Assembly: GCF_000237805.1 (NCBI RefSeq)
Contig: NZ_CM001376.1
Span: 1,292,349-1,356,348, forward strand
Direction of reading: 5' to 3'
DNA: 64,000 bases
Source of the DNA: Jonquetella anthropi DSM 22815
Lineage (GTDB): Bacteria > Synergistota > Synergistia > Synergistales > Dethiosulfovibrionaceae
The notes under the pieces are model-generated. The model did not search any database. It was given only the letters and a program-made list of their open reading frames with translations, and was not told the DNA's origin. The first letter of the stretch is position 1, and each line of letters starts with the position of its first letter. A program made the position numbers and the translations under genes. Shown here in pieces: positions 18,434 to 25,987 of the stretch.

Positions 18434-18715
18434 TTATCTCATTAAACTTCTTCGTTTATAGATATCCCTACGGTGACCGACTTGAAGAATAAGAACAATT
18501 AGTCTGTTATCTTGGATATCGCAGATGACTCGATAATCTCCGATCCGATATCGCCAATACTCATCTAAATTTCCTGTTAAACTCCGGCCCCGAAGCCGTG
18601 GGTTGGGCAACTTGCTAATTACATCTAAATAGCTATAAACGCGATTTCTTACCTGTTTTTCTAGAGACTGTAAATCTTTTAAACTACGTTCAGACCATTC
18701 AATCGTCCAATCCAC
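18434..18715 (-). CDS. RelE/ParE-family toxin (TA pair 1)
   Basis: A 93-residue basic protein of the RelE/ParE superfamily with the conserved block YWRYRIGDYRVICDIQDNRLIVLILQVGHRRDIY. RelE members cut mRNA on the ribosome and ParE members poison gyrase, and this family form is usually RelE-like. The start overlaps the end of the upstream antitoxin gene by 17 bp, the normal antitoxin-toxin order. A 24-residue block is shared with the toxin at 19001-19282, but the N-terminal halves differ, so the two are not a recent duplication. Confidence 0.85.
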   Translation of the reverse strand: MDWTIEWSERSLKDLQSLEKQVRNRVYSYLDVISKLPNPRLRGRSLTGNLDEYWRYRIGDYRVICDIQDNRLIVLILQVGHRRDIYKRRSLMR

Positions 18716-18920
18716 AGGCTATCCGCACCTCTTCCATCGTATAAGACTTCTTCCCAGAGCGTAAATATTCTTGATACGCCTCATCACCGATAGCCGCGTC
18801 TTCTAAGTCTTCGAGATATTGATTCAGGGCTTGTTGGACATGCCACTCTTCTGTATGACCTGATTCTTTTGCAATCGTATGTAGTCTAGCTTCTATCTGT
18901 CTTTCAAGTTGCAAGAGCAT
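18699..18920 (-). CDS. Antitoxin of TA pair 1
   Basis: A 73-residue protein with a ribbon-helix-helix-like N-terminus (LLQLERQIEARLHTIAKESGHTEEWHVQQALNQYLEDLEDA) and a charged C-terminal tail expected to wrap the toxin. AGAGGTG precedes the ATG. The family is inferred from position and pattern. It should autorepress the pair together with the toxin. Confidence 0.75.
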   Translation of the reverse strand: MLLQLERQIEARLHTIAKESGHTEEWHVQQALNQYLEDLEDAAIGDEAYQEYLRSGKKSYTMEEVRIACGLDD

Positions 18921-19000
18921 TTATAACACCTCTTTTTACATTATCAAATACAACGTTCTATACCTAATGTTACACTAGCAAAAACATTCTTAACATAAAA

Positions 19001-19282
19001 TCAGTCGCTGTAAATACTGTCTCGCCTGCCACAGGCGAGGGCAATGACAATTAGCTGCTCATCTTGGATATCACAGATGATTCTGTAATCACCAACTCTG
19101 TACCGCCAAAGCCCCGCTAAGTTAGCCGAAAGCCCGTGTCCAAAAGCTCTTGGATTTTCGCAACCCTGAAGTCTACGGCGAATGAAGTCTTCAATGAGTC
19201 GCTTCGCCTCAAGTGGCAAGTGCTTTACCTTGCGTTGGAAAGTTTTCTCAACAAGAACTCTGTAGCTTTTCTTCAATACCAT
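19001..19282 (-). CDS. RelE-family toxin (TA pair 2)
   Basis: A 93-residue RelE-type toxin (SYRVLVEKTFQRKVKHLPLEAKRLIEDFI, then LWRYRVGDYRIICDIQDEQLIVIAL). The RVGDYRI-CDI block and a C-terminal Arg-rich end (GRRDS) are those of mRNA endonuclease toxins. It overlaps the antitoxin gene by 10 bp. It is the second such pair in tandem and in the same orientation inside the element. Confidence 0.87.
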   Translation of the reverse strand: MVLKKSYRVLVEKTFQRKVKHLPLEAKRLIEDFIRRRLQGCENPRAFGHGLSANLAGLWRYRVGDYRIICDIQDEQLIVIALACGRRDSIYSD

Positions 19283-19485
19283 TCTTTGACGGCCTCTTCA
19301 AAGGGGATATACTCTTTGTCCCGCCGAGCAAGATATTCTTGATAAATGGCAAGGTCGTACTCATCTTCAACCCGATCCAAAGCACTTTGACGTAACAACT
19401 GGGATACGGTGAGCTGACGCTCAGCCGCAAAGTTCTCAAGAACTGTTTTTTCGCGTTCGGTTACCCTGATTGTGATGCTCGACAT
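19273..19485 (-). CDS. RelB/RHH-family antitoxin (TA pair 2)
   Basis: A 70-residue protein starting MSSITIRVTEREKTVLENFA, the classic ribbon-helix-helix DNA-binding opening. The DEYDLAIYQEYLARRDKEYIPFEEAVKEW tail is of the kind that binds RelE. GGAGGGATG precedes the ATG. It should neutralise the downstream toxin and repress the operon. Confidence 0.87.
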   Translation of the reverse strand: MSSITIRVTEREKTVLENFAAERQLTVSQLLRQSALDRVEDEYDLAIYQEYLARRDKEYIPFEEAVKEWY

Positions 19486-19542
19486 AGTTCATCCCTCCCT
19501 CCTTGCTTGCATTACATTGTAAGACAAAGAAGGGGCAACGTC

Positions 19543-19577
19543 AAGCCCTCTCCCCTATGAAGGGAGAGGGCTTTTAA
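19543..19577 (+). terminator. Hairpin terminator ahead of the trbE remnant
   Basis: AAGCCCTCTCCC (19543-19554) pairs with GGGAGAGGGCTT (19562-19573), followed by TT and AAA. It resembles the terminator at 18336 in form. It sits just before the broken end of trbE, so the remnant has no obvious upstream promoter. Confidence 0.7.
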
Positions 19578-19644
19578 ACTACATTATTCTCGACAAAATC
19601 GCTCCAAGCATAACACCAAAAAGACAGAGAATACCCAGTCCCGC

Positions 19645-21240
19645 CCATCGGCGGCGGCCCGTGAAGTCGTCAAGATTTTCGAACGGGCGGGCTGTCAGGC
19701 AAAGATCGAGAAGATGAACAACCTTGAGGCTTTTCTAGGTTCGCTCCCCGGCCACAGCCGGGAGAACGTCAGACAGCCTCTCATAACGAGCCTCAACCTC
19801 GCGGATATCCTGCCTCTGTCCTGCGACTGGGTTGGAGAAACAACGTGCCCGTGCCCCTTCTACCCGGCGGGATCACCGGCACTCATCCAAGCGGCCTCTC
19901 AAGGCGCGACGCCGTTTGCCCTCAATCTCCACGTCGGCGACGTCGGCCACACGCTCATCCTAGGCCCTACCGGCTCCGGGAAATCAACGCTGTTGGCGAC
20001 GATAGCCGCTCAATTCAACCGATATCAAGATTCACAGGTATTCGTCTTTGACAACGGGCGCAGTATCTATCCGCTGGCGCAGTCGTTCAGGCACAGCGTC
20101 TTTTATGACCTCGCCAGAGGAGAGCAGGACATCAGCCTCTGTCCGCTGGCCGAAATAGACCAGCCTGACGTCCGAGACTGGGCGCTCGAATGGCTGGAAA
20201 GCCTCATAGAAATGGTCGAGCCGGGGGTTGTGACGCCCGCCAGACGCGCTCTTCTTATTGAGGCTATGAACAACCTAGCCGAATCCACAAGTGAGGCGTC
20301 TGAGCGAACGCTGACGGCCTTTATCACGTCATTACAGGACGAACGCCTCAAAGATGCGTTGAGTTTTTACTCGCTGGATCAGAACGGCGGGTACTTGCTG
20401 GACGGGGATCACGACGATATCACGTACAGCCCGTTCTCGGTGTTTGAGATCAGCGCGTTGCTTGATCGAGACAAGATAGCTCCCGCTGTGCTGTCGTACT
20501 TGTTCTTCCAAATTCAGCGGCGACTCACCGGGAAGCCGTCACTTCTCATCATCGATGAGGCTTGGACGGCTCTGAGGGACGAACAGTTCAGCGCGAAGAT
20601 TCGCGCGTGGCTGAAAACGTTCCGAAAGCTGAATTGCGCAGTCATCCTTGCCACGCAGTCAATCACCGACGTCGTTAACAGCCCTATCCGTGACGCCGTT
20701 TTTGAGTCCTGCCCCACAAAGATCCTCCTCGCCAACCCGGACGCGAAGTCGCCGGCCATGAGCGAGTGCTACAGAAACTACTTGCAGCTCAATACCCGGC
20801 AGGTTGACCTCATCGCTCACATGGTACGGAAGCGCGAGTACTACTACATCAGCCCCAAAGGCCGGCGGCTCTTTGGGCTGGGACTGGGAAAAGTCGCCCT
20901 CTCCTTTGTCGGCGCCAGCGGCGCTGACGACCTCGCCGAAGTAAAAAGCCTCTCGAAAGAGTTCGGGCCGGATTGGCCGGGGCAGTGGCTCAGGATTCGT
21001 CGTCTCGATCGCTGGGCGGATCGATGGGCAAAACTGAACCGCGAATACAGCAAGAAAGAAGGGACAGAAGAAGAGAGCGCCGAAGAAGAAACAGAACGCC
21101 TTACGTCTCAAACCCCGTTTAACGACAACGAAGGCGTGCCGGAGGACTCAATAGCCCGGCTTCGGGAACTCATGAAACGCCGGCAGAACGAATACGAAAC
21201 GCTCAAAGGAGGCATCAGCCCACATGAAGAAACGGACTAG
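19645..21240 (+). pseudogene. trbE: 5'-truncated conjugal transfer ATPase trbE (VirB4 family)
   Basis: The C-terminal part of TrbE/VirB4, the energising ATPase of the mating-pair formation apparatus. It keeps Walker A GPTGSGKS (about 19963-19986), Walker B LLIIDEAW (about 20542-20565) and the family block CPCPFYPAGSPAL...GDVGHTLILGP. In-frame family-like sequence (AAREVVKIFERAGCQAKIE) begins about 19645, upstream of the first usable ATG at 19714, which has only a weak ribosome site. TrbE is normally over 800 residues, so about 300 N-terminal residues are missing. A 508-residue product from 19714 is possible but would lack the VirB4 N-terminal domain. The end overlaps trbJ by 17 bp. The last 60 residues are charged and low-complexity. 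Confidence 0.85.
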
Positions 21241-21961
21241 CGTTTGGAGCCTTATCGGAACCGCCCTCGTCTTCTCGCTTCTCCTCGCCGCACCCGCGCG
21301 GGCGTGGAAAGCCACCTACGGAATGCAGGTGTTGCAGAGGATAGAGCAGATAAAGCAACTCGCCCAGCAGGTACAGATGGTACGAAACCAGATTCAGATG
21401 ATTAAAAGCCTCGCGTCCAACGTCAAAGGCTCCCTCTCCGGCCTGAACTTCGAGATCCTCAACGTCTACAACCAGACCATGGATGTGCTGAAAAAAACAG
21501 AGGCCGTCACGTATGGCTCTGACGACCTCATGAACAAGTTTAAGGTTCGATATTACGACCCGAAAGACGCCGAAGGGCAAAAAATCAACGATATTGTCGC
21601 CGCCGCGACGTTCCGTCAACGGCAGTGGAAAGACACTCAAGAAATTTACATGCAACAACTTGGTGTCACCGCCCAAACCTCAAAGGCCGAAGGCCAGCGG
21701 CGAATGCAAATGCTCCAGCACATGATGAACACGAACGGACAGGTTCAGGCGCTACAAGTCTTAGGCGGCATGGTGACCGAGACGAACCAGCTCTTAGCCC
21801 GCCAGCATCAGGACATGGCAATGCTCATCGACCTGCTCAGCTCCCGCGAGCGGGACAAAATCGACGAAGAACTCGCTCGGGAACAGCTTCGTAAAGAGAA
21901 CTACAAGCGCGCCGCGGAAGCACAGGTTAATTCTCCGGGGGTGAAGCACTCTTGGGAATAA
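21224..21961 (+). CDS. trbJ: Conjugal transfer protein TrbJ (VirB5-like)
   Basis: 245 residues. A signal peptide ends at APARA-W. Long helical, Gln-rich coiled-coil stretches follow (VLQRIEQIKQLAQQVQMVRNQ...), as in TrbJ/VirB5 minor pilus proteins, which act in the periplasm or at the pilus tip and, in RP4, assist entry exclusion. It overlaps the trbE end and keeps the usual order trbE-trbJ-(trbK)-trbL. Its last 23 residues are almost the same as the end of the convergent 60-residue protein at 22000-22182, although the codons differ. This tail is the oddest feature of the gene. Confidence 0.88.
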   Translation: MKKRTSVWSLIGTALVFSLLLAAPARAWKATYGMQVLQRIEQIKQLAQQVQMVRNQIQMIKSLASNVKGSLSGLNFEILNVYNQTMDVLKKTEAVTYGSDDLMNKFKVRYYDPKDAEGQKINDIVAAATFRQRQWKDTQEIYMQQLGVTAQTSKAEGQRRMQMLQHMMNTNGQVQALQVLGGMVTETNQLLARQHQDMAMLIDLLSSRERDKIDEELAREQLRKENYKRAAEAQVNSPGVKHSWE

Positions 21962-21990
21962 AAAACGACACCTTTCGGTGTCGTTAGGAG
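21962..21990 (-). terminator. Terminator of the small convergent gene
   Basis: AACGACACC (21964-21972), TTTC loop and GGTGTCGTT (21977-21985). A-rich DNA at 21960-21965 gives a T-tract on the reverse strand, so it terminates the gene at 22000-22182. The + strand side lacks a T-tract, and trbJ transcripts could pass. Confidence 0.75.
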
Positions 21991-21999
21991 AGAGCTTTT

Positions 22000-22182
22000 T
22001 CATTCCCACGAATGTTTTACTCCGGGGCTTTTTACATCAACTTCGGCGGCCCTTTTATAGTTTTCGTGCCGCAGTTCGGCTTTTCGGTGTTCCTCATATT
22101 GGCCGTCCAGATATACGGCTCCGCAAATTAGCACGACGGCGGCGATGACGCCGAGAAGAATCGATTGAGTTTTATTGTCCAT
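22000..22182 (-). CDS. 60-aa single-span membrane protein sharing the TrbJ tail, in the trbK position
   Basis: The sequence begins MDNKTQSILLGVIAAVVLICGAV... One transmembrane helix covers about residues 8-25, then a charged stretch, then the tail ENYKRAAEVDVKSPGVKHSWE. AAGGAG lies 11 bases before the ATG and a terminator lies after the stop. In RP4-type trb clusters the small entry-exclusion lipoprotein gene trbK sits exactly between trbJ and trbL. Here the gene is on the opposite strand, and the Cys20 context (LIC) is not a good lipobox. The tail match to TrbJ is 19 of 23 residues, with 14 of the 19 shared residues using different codons. I do not recognise a family, and an exclusion or assembly-partner role is inference. 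Confidence 0.65.
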   Translation of the reverse strand: MDNKTQSILLGVIAAVVLICGAVYLDGQYEEHRKAELRHENYKRAAEVDVKSPGVKHSWE

Positions 22183-22258
22183 GAATTTGTCCGCTCCTTA
22201 TCAAGATGTTTTTATCGATCTTATTTAACCATATTTTGTCCGTAAGAAGGTGACTTTC

Positions 22259-23743
22259 GTGAAAAAAGTCCTTGCTATTGTTACTTGCCTTTGTCTTCTC
22301 GCCCTGAGCGGGACTGCGTTTGCAGACCCGCCCGGAACGGTTCCTCCCGGTTCAGTCGTTGTCGGAGAGAACAAGAAAGTTAAAGTTCCTGACGTGCCGT
22401 CAAATTACGACGAGTGGAAAAACCCACCCAAAGATATTAAAGACCTGCCGGAGTTCCACGGAACAACGATTGAGGGGAAGGGGACTCTGAAAGACGGAGA
22501 TAAATATAAAGACACCGTTTATTCCAAACAAGAAACCGACCATGCGGCGCAAGTGCTCTCGAACATACAAAACCCGGACGGCATCATTAACTTGATTAAG
22601 GAAAAAAGCGACGTCTTCATGGCCAAAATCGCTCCAGCGGGGCGAACGCTCTTCCTCTGGCTCTCGCTCTTGTCGTTGGGAATCATCCTCGCCCGGCTTC
22701 TTCTCACCGGCGAAGCCACGCTCACCAGCATTCTCGGCTCACTGGCGCGGTGGATGGTCTACACCGGCGTGTTCTTCTGGATCATCCAAGGCCTCACCAT
22801 CCCGTGGAGAGCGGCGAACGACGCGGCCATGCCCAGTTGGCCGAAACTTATTTTTCAATCATTTGACCGAATTGGTTTCAATGCGACGGGGATAGAGATT
22901 ACTCCGACAGGGCTTTTGACCCGGGGCGTCAAAATCTTTGGCACGCTTTTCGACTCTGCGGAGGGATTTGGAAACTCAATCGGTGCCGTGCTCGTCGGCG
23001 TTTTCATCTTCCTCTGCTTCTGTCTTCTTGCGGCGACATTCGCGGTCACGCTCATCGAAGCGTACCTCGTCATCTGCGGCGGGAGCGTCATGGTCGGCTT
23101 TGCCGGGTTCGAGTACACCCGCGACATCGGGTTCCAGTACCTGAAATACTCCATCGGTGTCGGCGTCAAAGTCCTCATCATCATGCTCATTTCAGGGTTT
23201 GCAATGCACTTCGGCAACGACGCGATAGTGACGGTGCGGGCCTTGAACGTCATCAACACGGACTTTTGGACAACGATTGGGTACCTGCTCGGCGTCGCCG
23301 TCCTCATGGTTCTCGCGGCTCAGATGGTACCGTCCATCGCTCAGGGCATCATCACCGGCTCTTCCGTCAGTGGAAGCGGTACAGCGGCGCTCCGCGCGGC
23401 GGCAATGGCCCCGGTTATGGCGGGCGGTGCCGCTATTGGCGGCCTCATGGCCGCAAAGGGCATGGCAAGCGCTCCGTCCCGGGTAGGAAGCGACTTCGCT
23501 CAGGCGTCTTTAGTCGCCAGACGTAAGGCGGCAGAACGGATGAGACGGAACGAAAACAGCGCGGACAAACCGGGAGCGTACGTTGACCCGCCTGAAATGG
23601 ACGGCGCTTCTGGCGCTTGGGCCGGCGCGAAGGGAATGGGACACTACGCGCTCAACACGCTCATATTCGGAAACCAGCACTGGCGAACGACGCGGTTACT
23701 CGGCGACAGAACCAACGTGTACGTTGACCCGCCGGAGAACTAG
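22259..23743 (+). CDS. trbL: Conjugal transfer membrane protein TrbL (VirB6-like)
   Basis: About 494 residues. The GTG at 22259 is preferred, with AAGAAGG eight bases upstream and a clean signal peptide MKKVLAIVTCLCLLALSGTAFA. A proline-rich periplasmic stretch follows, then about six hydrophobic helices (residues about 120-380), as in TrbL/VirB6, the inner-membrane channel component. The C-terminal tail is cytoplasmic-type and carries YVDPPE twice, encoded by the same 15 bp (GTACGTTGACCCGCC at 23578-23592 and 23719-23733), the second copy at the very end. The stop overlaps that of the convergent antitoxin gene in a shared CTAG. Confidence 0.87.
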   Translation: MKKVLAIVTCLCLLALSGTAFADPPGTVPPGSVVVGENKKVKVPDVPSNYDEWKNPPKDIKDLPEFHGTTIEGKGTLKDGDKYKDTVYSKQETDHAAQVLSNIQNPDGIINLIKEKSDVFMAKIAPAGRTLFLWLSLLSLGIILARLLLTGEATLTSILGSLARWMVYTGVFFWIIQGLTIPWRAANDAAMPSWPKLIFQSFDRIGFNATGIEITPTGLLTRGVKIFGTLFDSAEGFGNSIGAVLVGVFIFLCFCLLAATFAVTLIEAYLVICGGSVMVGFAGFEYTRDIGFQYLKYSIGVGVKVLIIMLISGFAMHFGNDAIVTVRALNVINTDFWTTIGYLLGVAVLMVLAAQMVPSIAQGIITGSSVSGSGTAALRAAAMAPVMAGGAAIGGLMAAKGMASAPSRVGSDFAQASLVARRKAAERMRRNENSADKPGAYVDPPEMDGASGAWAGAKGMGHYALNTLIFGNQHWRTTRLLGDRTNVYVDPPEN

Positions 23744-23979
23744 CTTTTTAAGTCTTTCAGCTTTTTGGGAATCCCTTTCCCGGTCTTGATCTGTTCCAGC
23801 GCTCGGTCTGCCTTTGCAAGATACATCTGATTTTGAAAGGCGGTGAACTCTTTCAGGCTCATCATCACCACGTTTCGTTCTCCCGGTCGGGTAATTACAA
23901 GCACTTCATCGTCATCGACCACCCTGTCGCAGTAGTCTTTGAAGTTGTTGCGCACCTGAGCGACGGTACTTGCCAGCAT
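23740..23979 (-). CDS. Orphan YefM/Phd-family antitoxin
   Basis: A 79-residue Phd/YefM protein (MLASTVAQVRNNFKDYCDRVVDDDEVLVITRPGERNVVMMSLKEFTAF). This is the DNA-binding and dimerisation domain, followed by a short toxin-binding tail ending KKLKDLKS. GGTGA precedes the ATG. No YoeB/Doc-type toxin gene is next to it, because downstream on the same strand is only the antisense of trbL. Its promoter region holds a YefM-type TGTACA operator. It may protect against a toxin elsewhere, or be a leftover of a broken pair. Confidence 0.85.
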   Translation of the reverse strand: MLASTVAQVRNNFKDYCDRVVDDDEVLVITRPGERNVVMMSLKEFTAFQNQMYLAKADRALEQIKTGKGIPKKLKDLKS

Positions 23980-24031
23980 TGGATCACCCCCAATCTGTGT
24001 AAGGATATCGCGCGCGTTTATCGTTAATTTA

Positions 24032-24070
24032 TGTACATATATATTGTACCTTTCATTACAAAAATGTCAA
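24032..24070 (-). promoter_or_regulatory. Promoter and TGTACA operator of the orphan antitoxin
   Basis: Reverse strand TTGACA (24070-24065), a 16-bp spacer and TACAAT (24048-24043), a strong sigma70-type promoter reading towards the antitoxin. TGTACA (24032-24037) and TGTACC (24045-24050) overlap the -10 region. TGTACA is the known core of YefM-YoeB operators, so autorepression is expected. Confidence 0.7.
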
Positions 24071-24088
24071 GCACAAGGAGGTTTATGA

Positions 24089-24850
24089 GTGAGTTTATTT
24101 CGTCGGCAAAAAGAAGAATCGGCAGGACAGCCATTAAGACAAAGCAGAGCCGAACTGGCGTCCGCCAAGATGGAACGCAAGTCGCCGAGGGACGAAAACC
24201 CGTATCTATCGGCGCGGCGGGAGTACGGGGACAGATACGGCTCCGCCGTCAGGGACGCGGCAACGTGGCGGCGGTTCTGCATGGGGACGCTCGTTCTGTT
24301 GGCCGTTTTCGGCGGCGGTATGCTCTGGCTCGCCTCAACGAATAAGGTCGTGCCTTACATCGTGCAGGTGGACAAACAGGGGTACGCCGTGGCGATTAAA
24401 CCGGGAACGCAGGTAGAGAACACAGATCCCAAGGTCATCATGGCCGCCGTTGGCCGGTTCATCGTCAACCTGAGAACGACCGTCAGTGACGTCGGAGCGC
24501 AGAACGCCCTCATAAAGAGCGTATATGACTACATCGCCGACGGCAGTTCAGCCCAGACGGCAGTTGGGGAGTACTACTCGAAGGCTGACCCGTTCGGGGC
24601 CGCACAGGGCCGGACGAAGGCAACCCGACAGGTACAGATTAAGACGATTCTACCTGAGGGCCGAAGCGGCAAGGCATGGCAGGTGCTTTGGACGGAAGAA
24701 GCGGTGGACGAAGGGCTTGTGACAGAGCGAAGCGCTTGGCGGGCCATCATCACCATCGCCCTATCGCCGGTTCAGGATTTATCAGACGTATTGAAAAACC
24801 CGCTTGGAATCTACGTTGTAGACATCAACGTCGCGCGGGATATCAGCTAA
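24089..24850 (+). CDS. trbF: Conjugal transfer protein TrbF (VirB8-like)
   Basis: 253 residues: a short cytoplasmic N-terminus, one transmembrane helix (about 66-84, CMGTLVLLAVFGGGMLWLA) and a periplasmic VirB8/NTF2-like domain (VVPYIVQVDKQGYA onward). VirB8 proteins nucleate assembly of the secretion channel. Translation starts at GTG with AAGGAGG seven bases upstream. The ATG four bases earlier is in another frame. It is separated from trbL by the divergent antitoxin gene, an insertion into the usual trbL-trbF order. Confidence 0.9.
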   Translation: MSLFRRQKEESAGQPLRQSRAELASAKMERKSPRDENPYLSARREYGDRYGSAVRDAATWRRFCMGTLVLLAVFGGGMLWLASTNKVVPYIVQVDKQGYAVAIKPGTQVENTDPKVIMAAVGRFIVNLRTTVSDVGAQNALIKSVYDYIADGSSAQTAVGEYYSKADPFGAAQGRTKATRQVQIKTILPEGRSGKAWQVLWTEEAVDEGLVTERSAWRAIITIALSPVQDLSDVLKNPLGIYVVDINVARDIS

Positions 24851-24871
24851 TTCAGCGAAAGGAGTTTATTG

Positions 24872-25969
24872 ATGAAGGTTAGAGATTTTGGTCTGTCTGT
24901 TTTGGTTTTGTGCCTTGTAACGACTGGGGCGAGTGCAAAGCAACTGTTCACGTCGGCGGAAATCGCGTCGTTTAACGCGACGGGGCATTTCCCCGCTCCG
25001 GCGGCGACGGAGCCGGTCGTTCCCACCGTCTTATCCTCTCAGCCCGGACAGCCGGGCGATCTGTCGCCCGACGACCCGACCATGAACCAGCCTGATTACT
25101 ACGGCCCGTCCGAGTCGGAAACGCCAGACCCTGACGAAGTTCGCGCCATTCAGGAATGGGAAGCGCTCGACAGGGAAATCAAGCTCCGGGATTACGACAA
25201 GCTGGCGATGAAACTGCGCCAGCAGTACGACGAAGCGAAGCGAGCCGCGAACCCGTACATGGGCCAACAGGGCGTCGTCATCTTCCCGTACGGCGAAGCC
25301 GTTCCGCGCGTCACCTGCCGCCCGTTTAGGGTAACGGATCTGCGGCTGGCTCCGGGTGAGGAAATTCTCGGCATTCACGCCGGCGACACCACTCGTTGGA
25401 CGTTTGAGCCGTCTGAGTCGATCGCCCGCGGACAGTCGGTCAAGCACGTCATTATCAAGCCGTCCACGGCTGGAATCAGCACGAACCTCGTTATCAACAC
25501 GAACCGACGGACGTACAACCTCGACCTGACGGCCACCGACGGGGACAAGTACCTACCGAGCGTCGCGTTCTCCTACCCGGACGGGAGCGAGTCGGGCGAC
25601 TTGAATAAACTTTTCGTCTCCGGCGGCTCATCGTCTTTCGCCGGCGGGGAAAAGAGCAAGGCGCTCAACACGTCGAACCTTTTTACCCGCTACACCCTCA
25701 AAGTTGCGGGGAACAAGAAACTGGACTGGCTTCCTCTGGCGGTGTTCGACGATGGGATGAAGACCTATATCAACATGCCGGGAAACATCAGCGAAGCGCC
25801 GGCCCTCTACATCTGCCTTGATGGGAAAGACACGCTCGTCAACTACCGCGTCTCCGATGGCCGCTACTACGTTGTAGACCGGCTGTTCGACAAAGCCTAC
25901 TTGAAACTTGGAGCGAAGCGAGTTGCGATTATCCGTCAGGTGCCCTTGTCGGCGACGCCTGAGCGTTAG
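24872..25969 (+). CDS. trbG: Conjugal transfer protein TrbG (VirB9-like)
   Basis: 365 residues with a signal peptide (VLVLCLVTTGASA-K), a Pro-rich linker and the VirB9 domain. The N-terminal lobe is VIFPYGEAVPRVTCRPFRVTDLRLAPGE and the C-terminal lobe contains FDDGMKTYINMP. VirB9 is the outer-membrane-proximal ring component. The ATG at 24872 with AAAGGAG is preferred to the TTG three bases earlier. The gene looks complete and is tightly spaced after trbF (21 bp). Confidence 0.9.
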   Translation: MKVRDFGLSVLVLCLVTTGASAKQLFTSAEIASFNATGHFPAPAATEPVVPTVLSSQPGQPGDLSPDDPTMNQPDYYGPSESETPDPDEVRAIQEWEALDREIKLRDYDKLAMKLRQQYDEAKRAANPYMGQQGVVIFPYGEAVPRVTCRPFRVTDLRLAPGEEILGIHAGDTTRWTFEPSESIARGQSVKHVIIKPSTAGISTNLVINTNRRTYNLDLTATDGDKYLPSVAFSYPDGSESGDLNKLFVSGGSSSFAGGEKSKALNTSNLFTRYTLKVAGNKKLDWLPLAVFDDGMKTYINMPGNISEAPALYICLDGKDTLVNYRVSDGRYYVVDRLFDKAYLKLGAKRVAIIRQVPLSATPER

Positions 25970-25987
25970 AGAGCAGGTTTGAACGTT

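Noticed and set aside
19578-19716. Reverse-strand frame ending ...WAGLGILCLFGVMLGAILSRIM, which looks like the end of a membrane protein
   Set aside because: The + strand over 19645-19713 matches TrbE (AAREVVKIFERAG..KIE), and the reverse frame has no credible start or ribosome site. I take it as antisense, although 19578-19644 remains unexplained.
22120-22126. Cys20 of the 60-aa trbK-position protein as a lipoprotein site
   Set aside because: The residues before the Cys are L-I, and a lipobox needs a small residue (Gly, Ala or Ser) just before Cys. It is more likely a plain membrane anchor than a TrbK-type lipoprotein.
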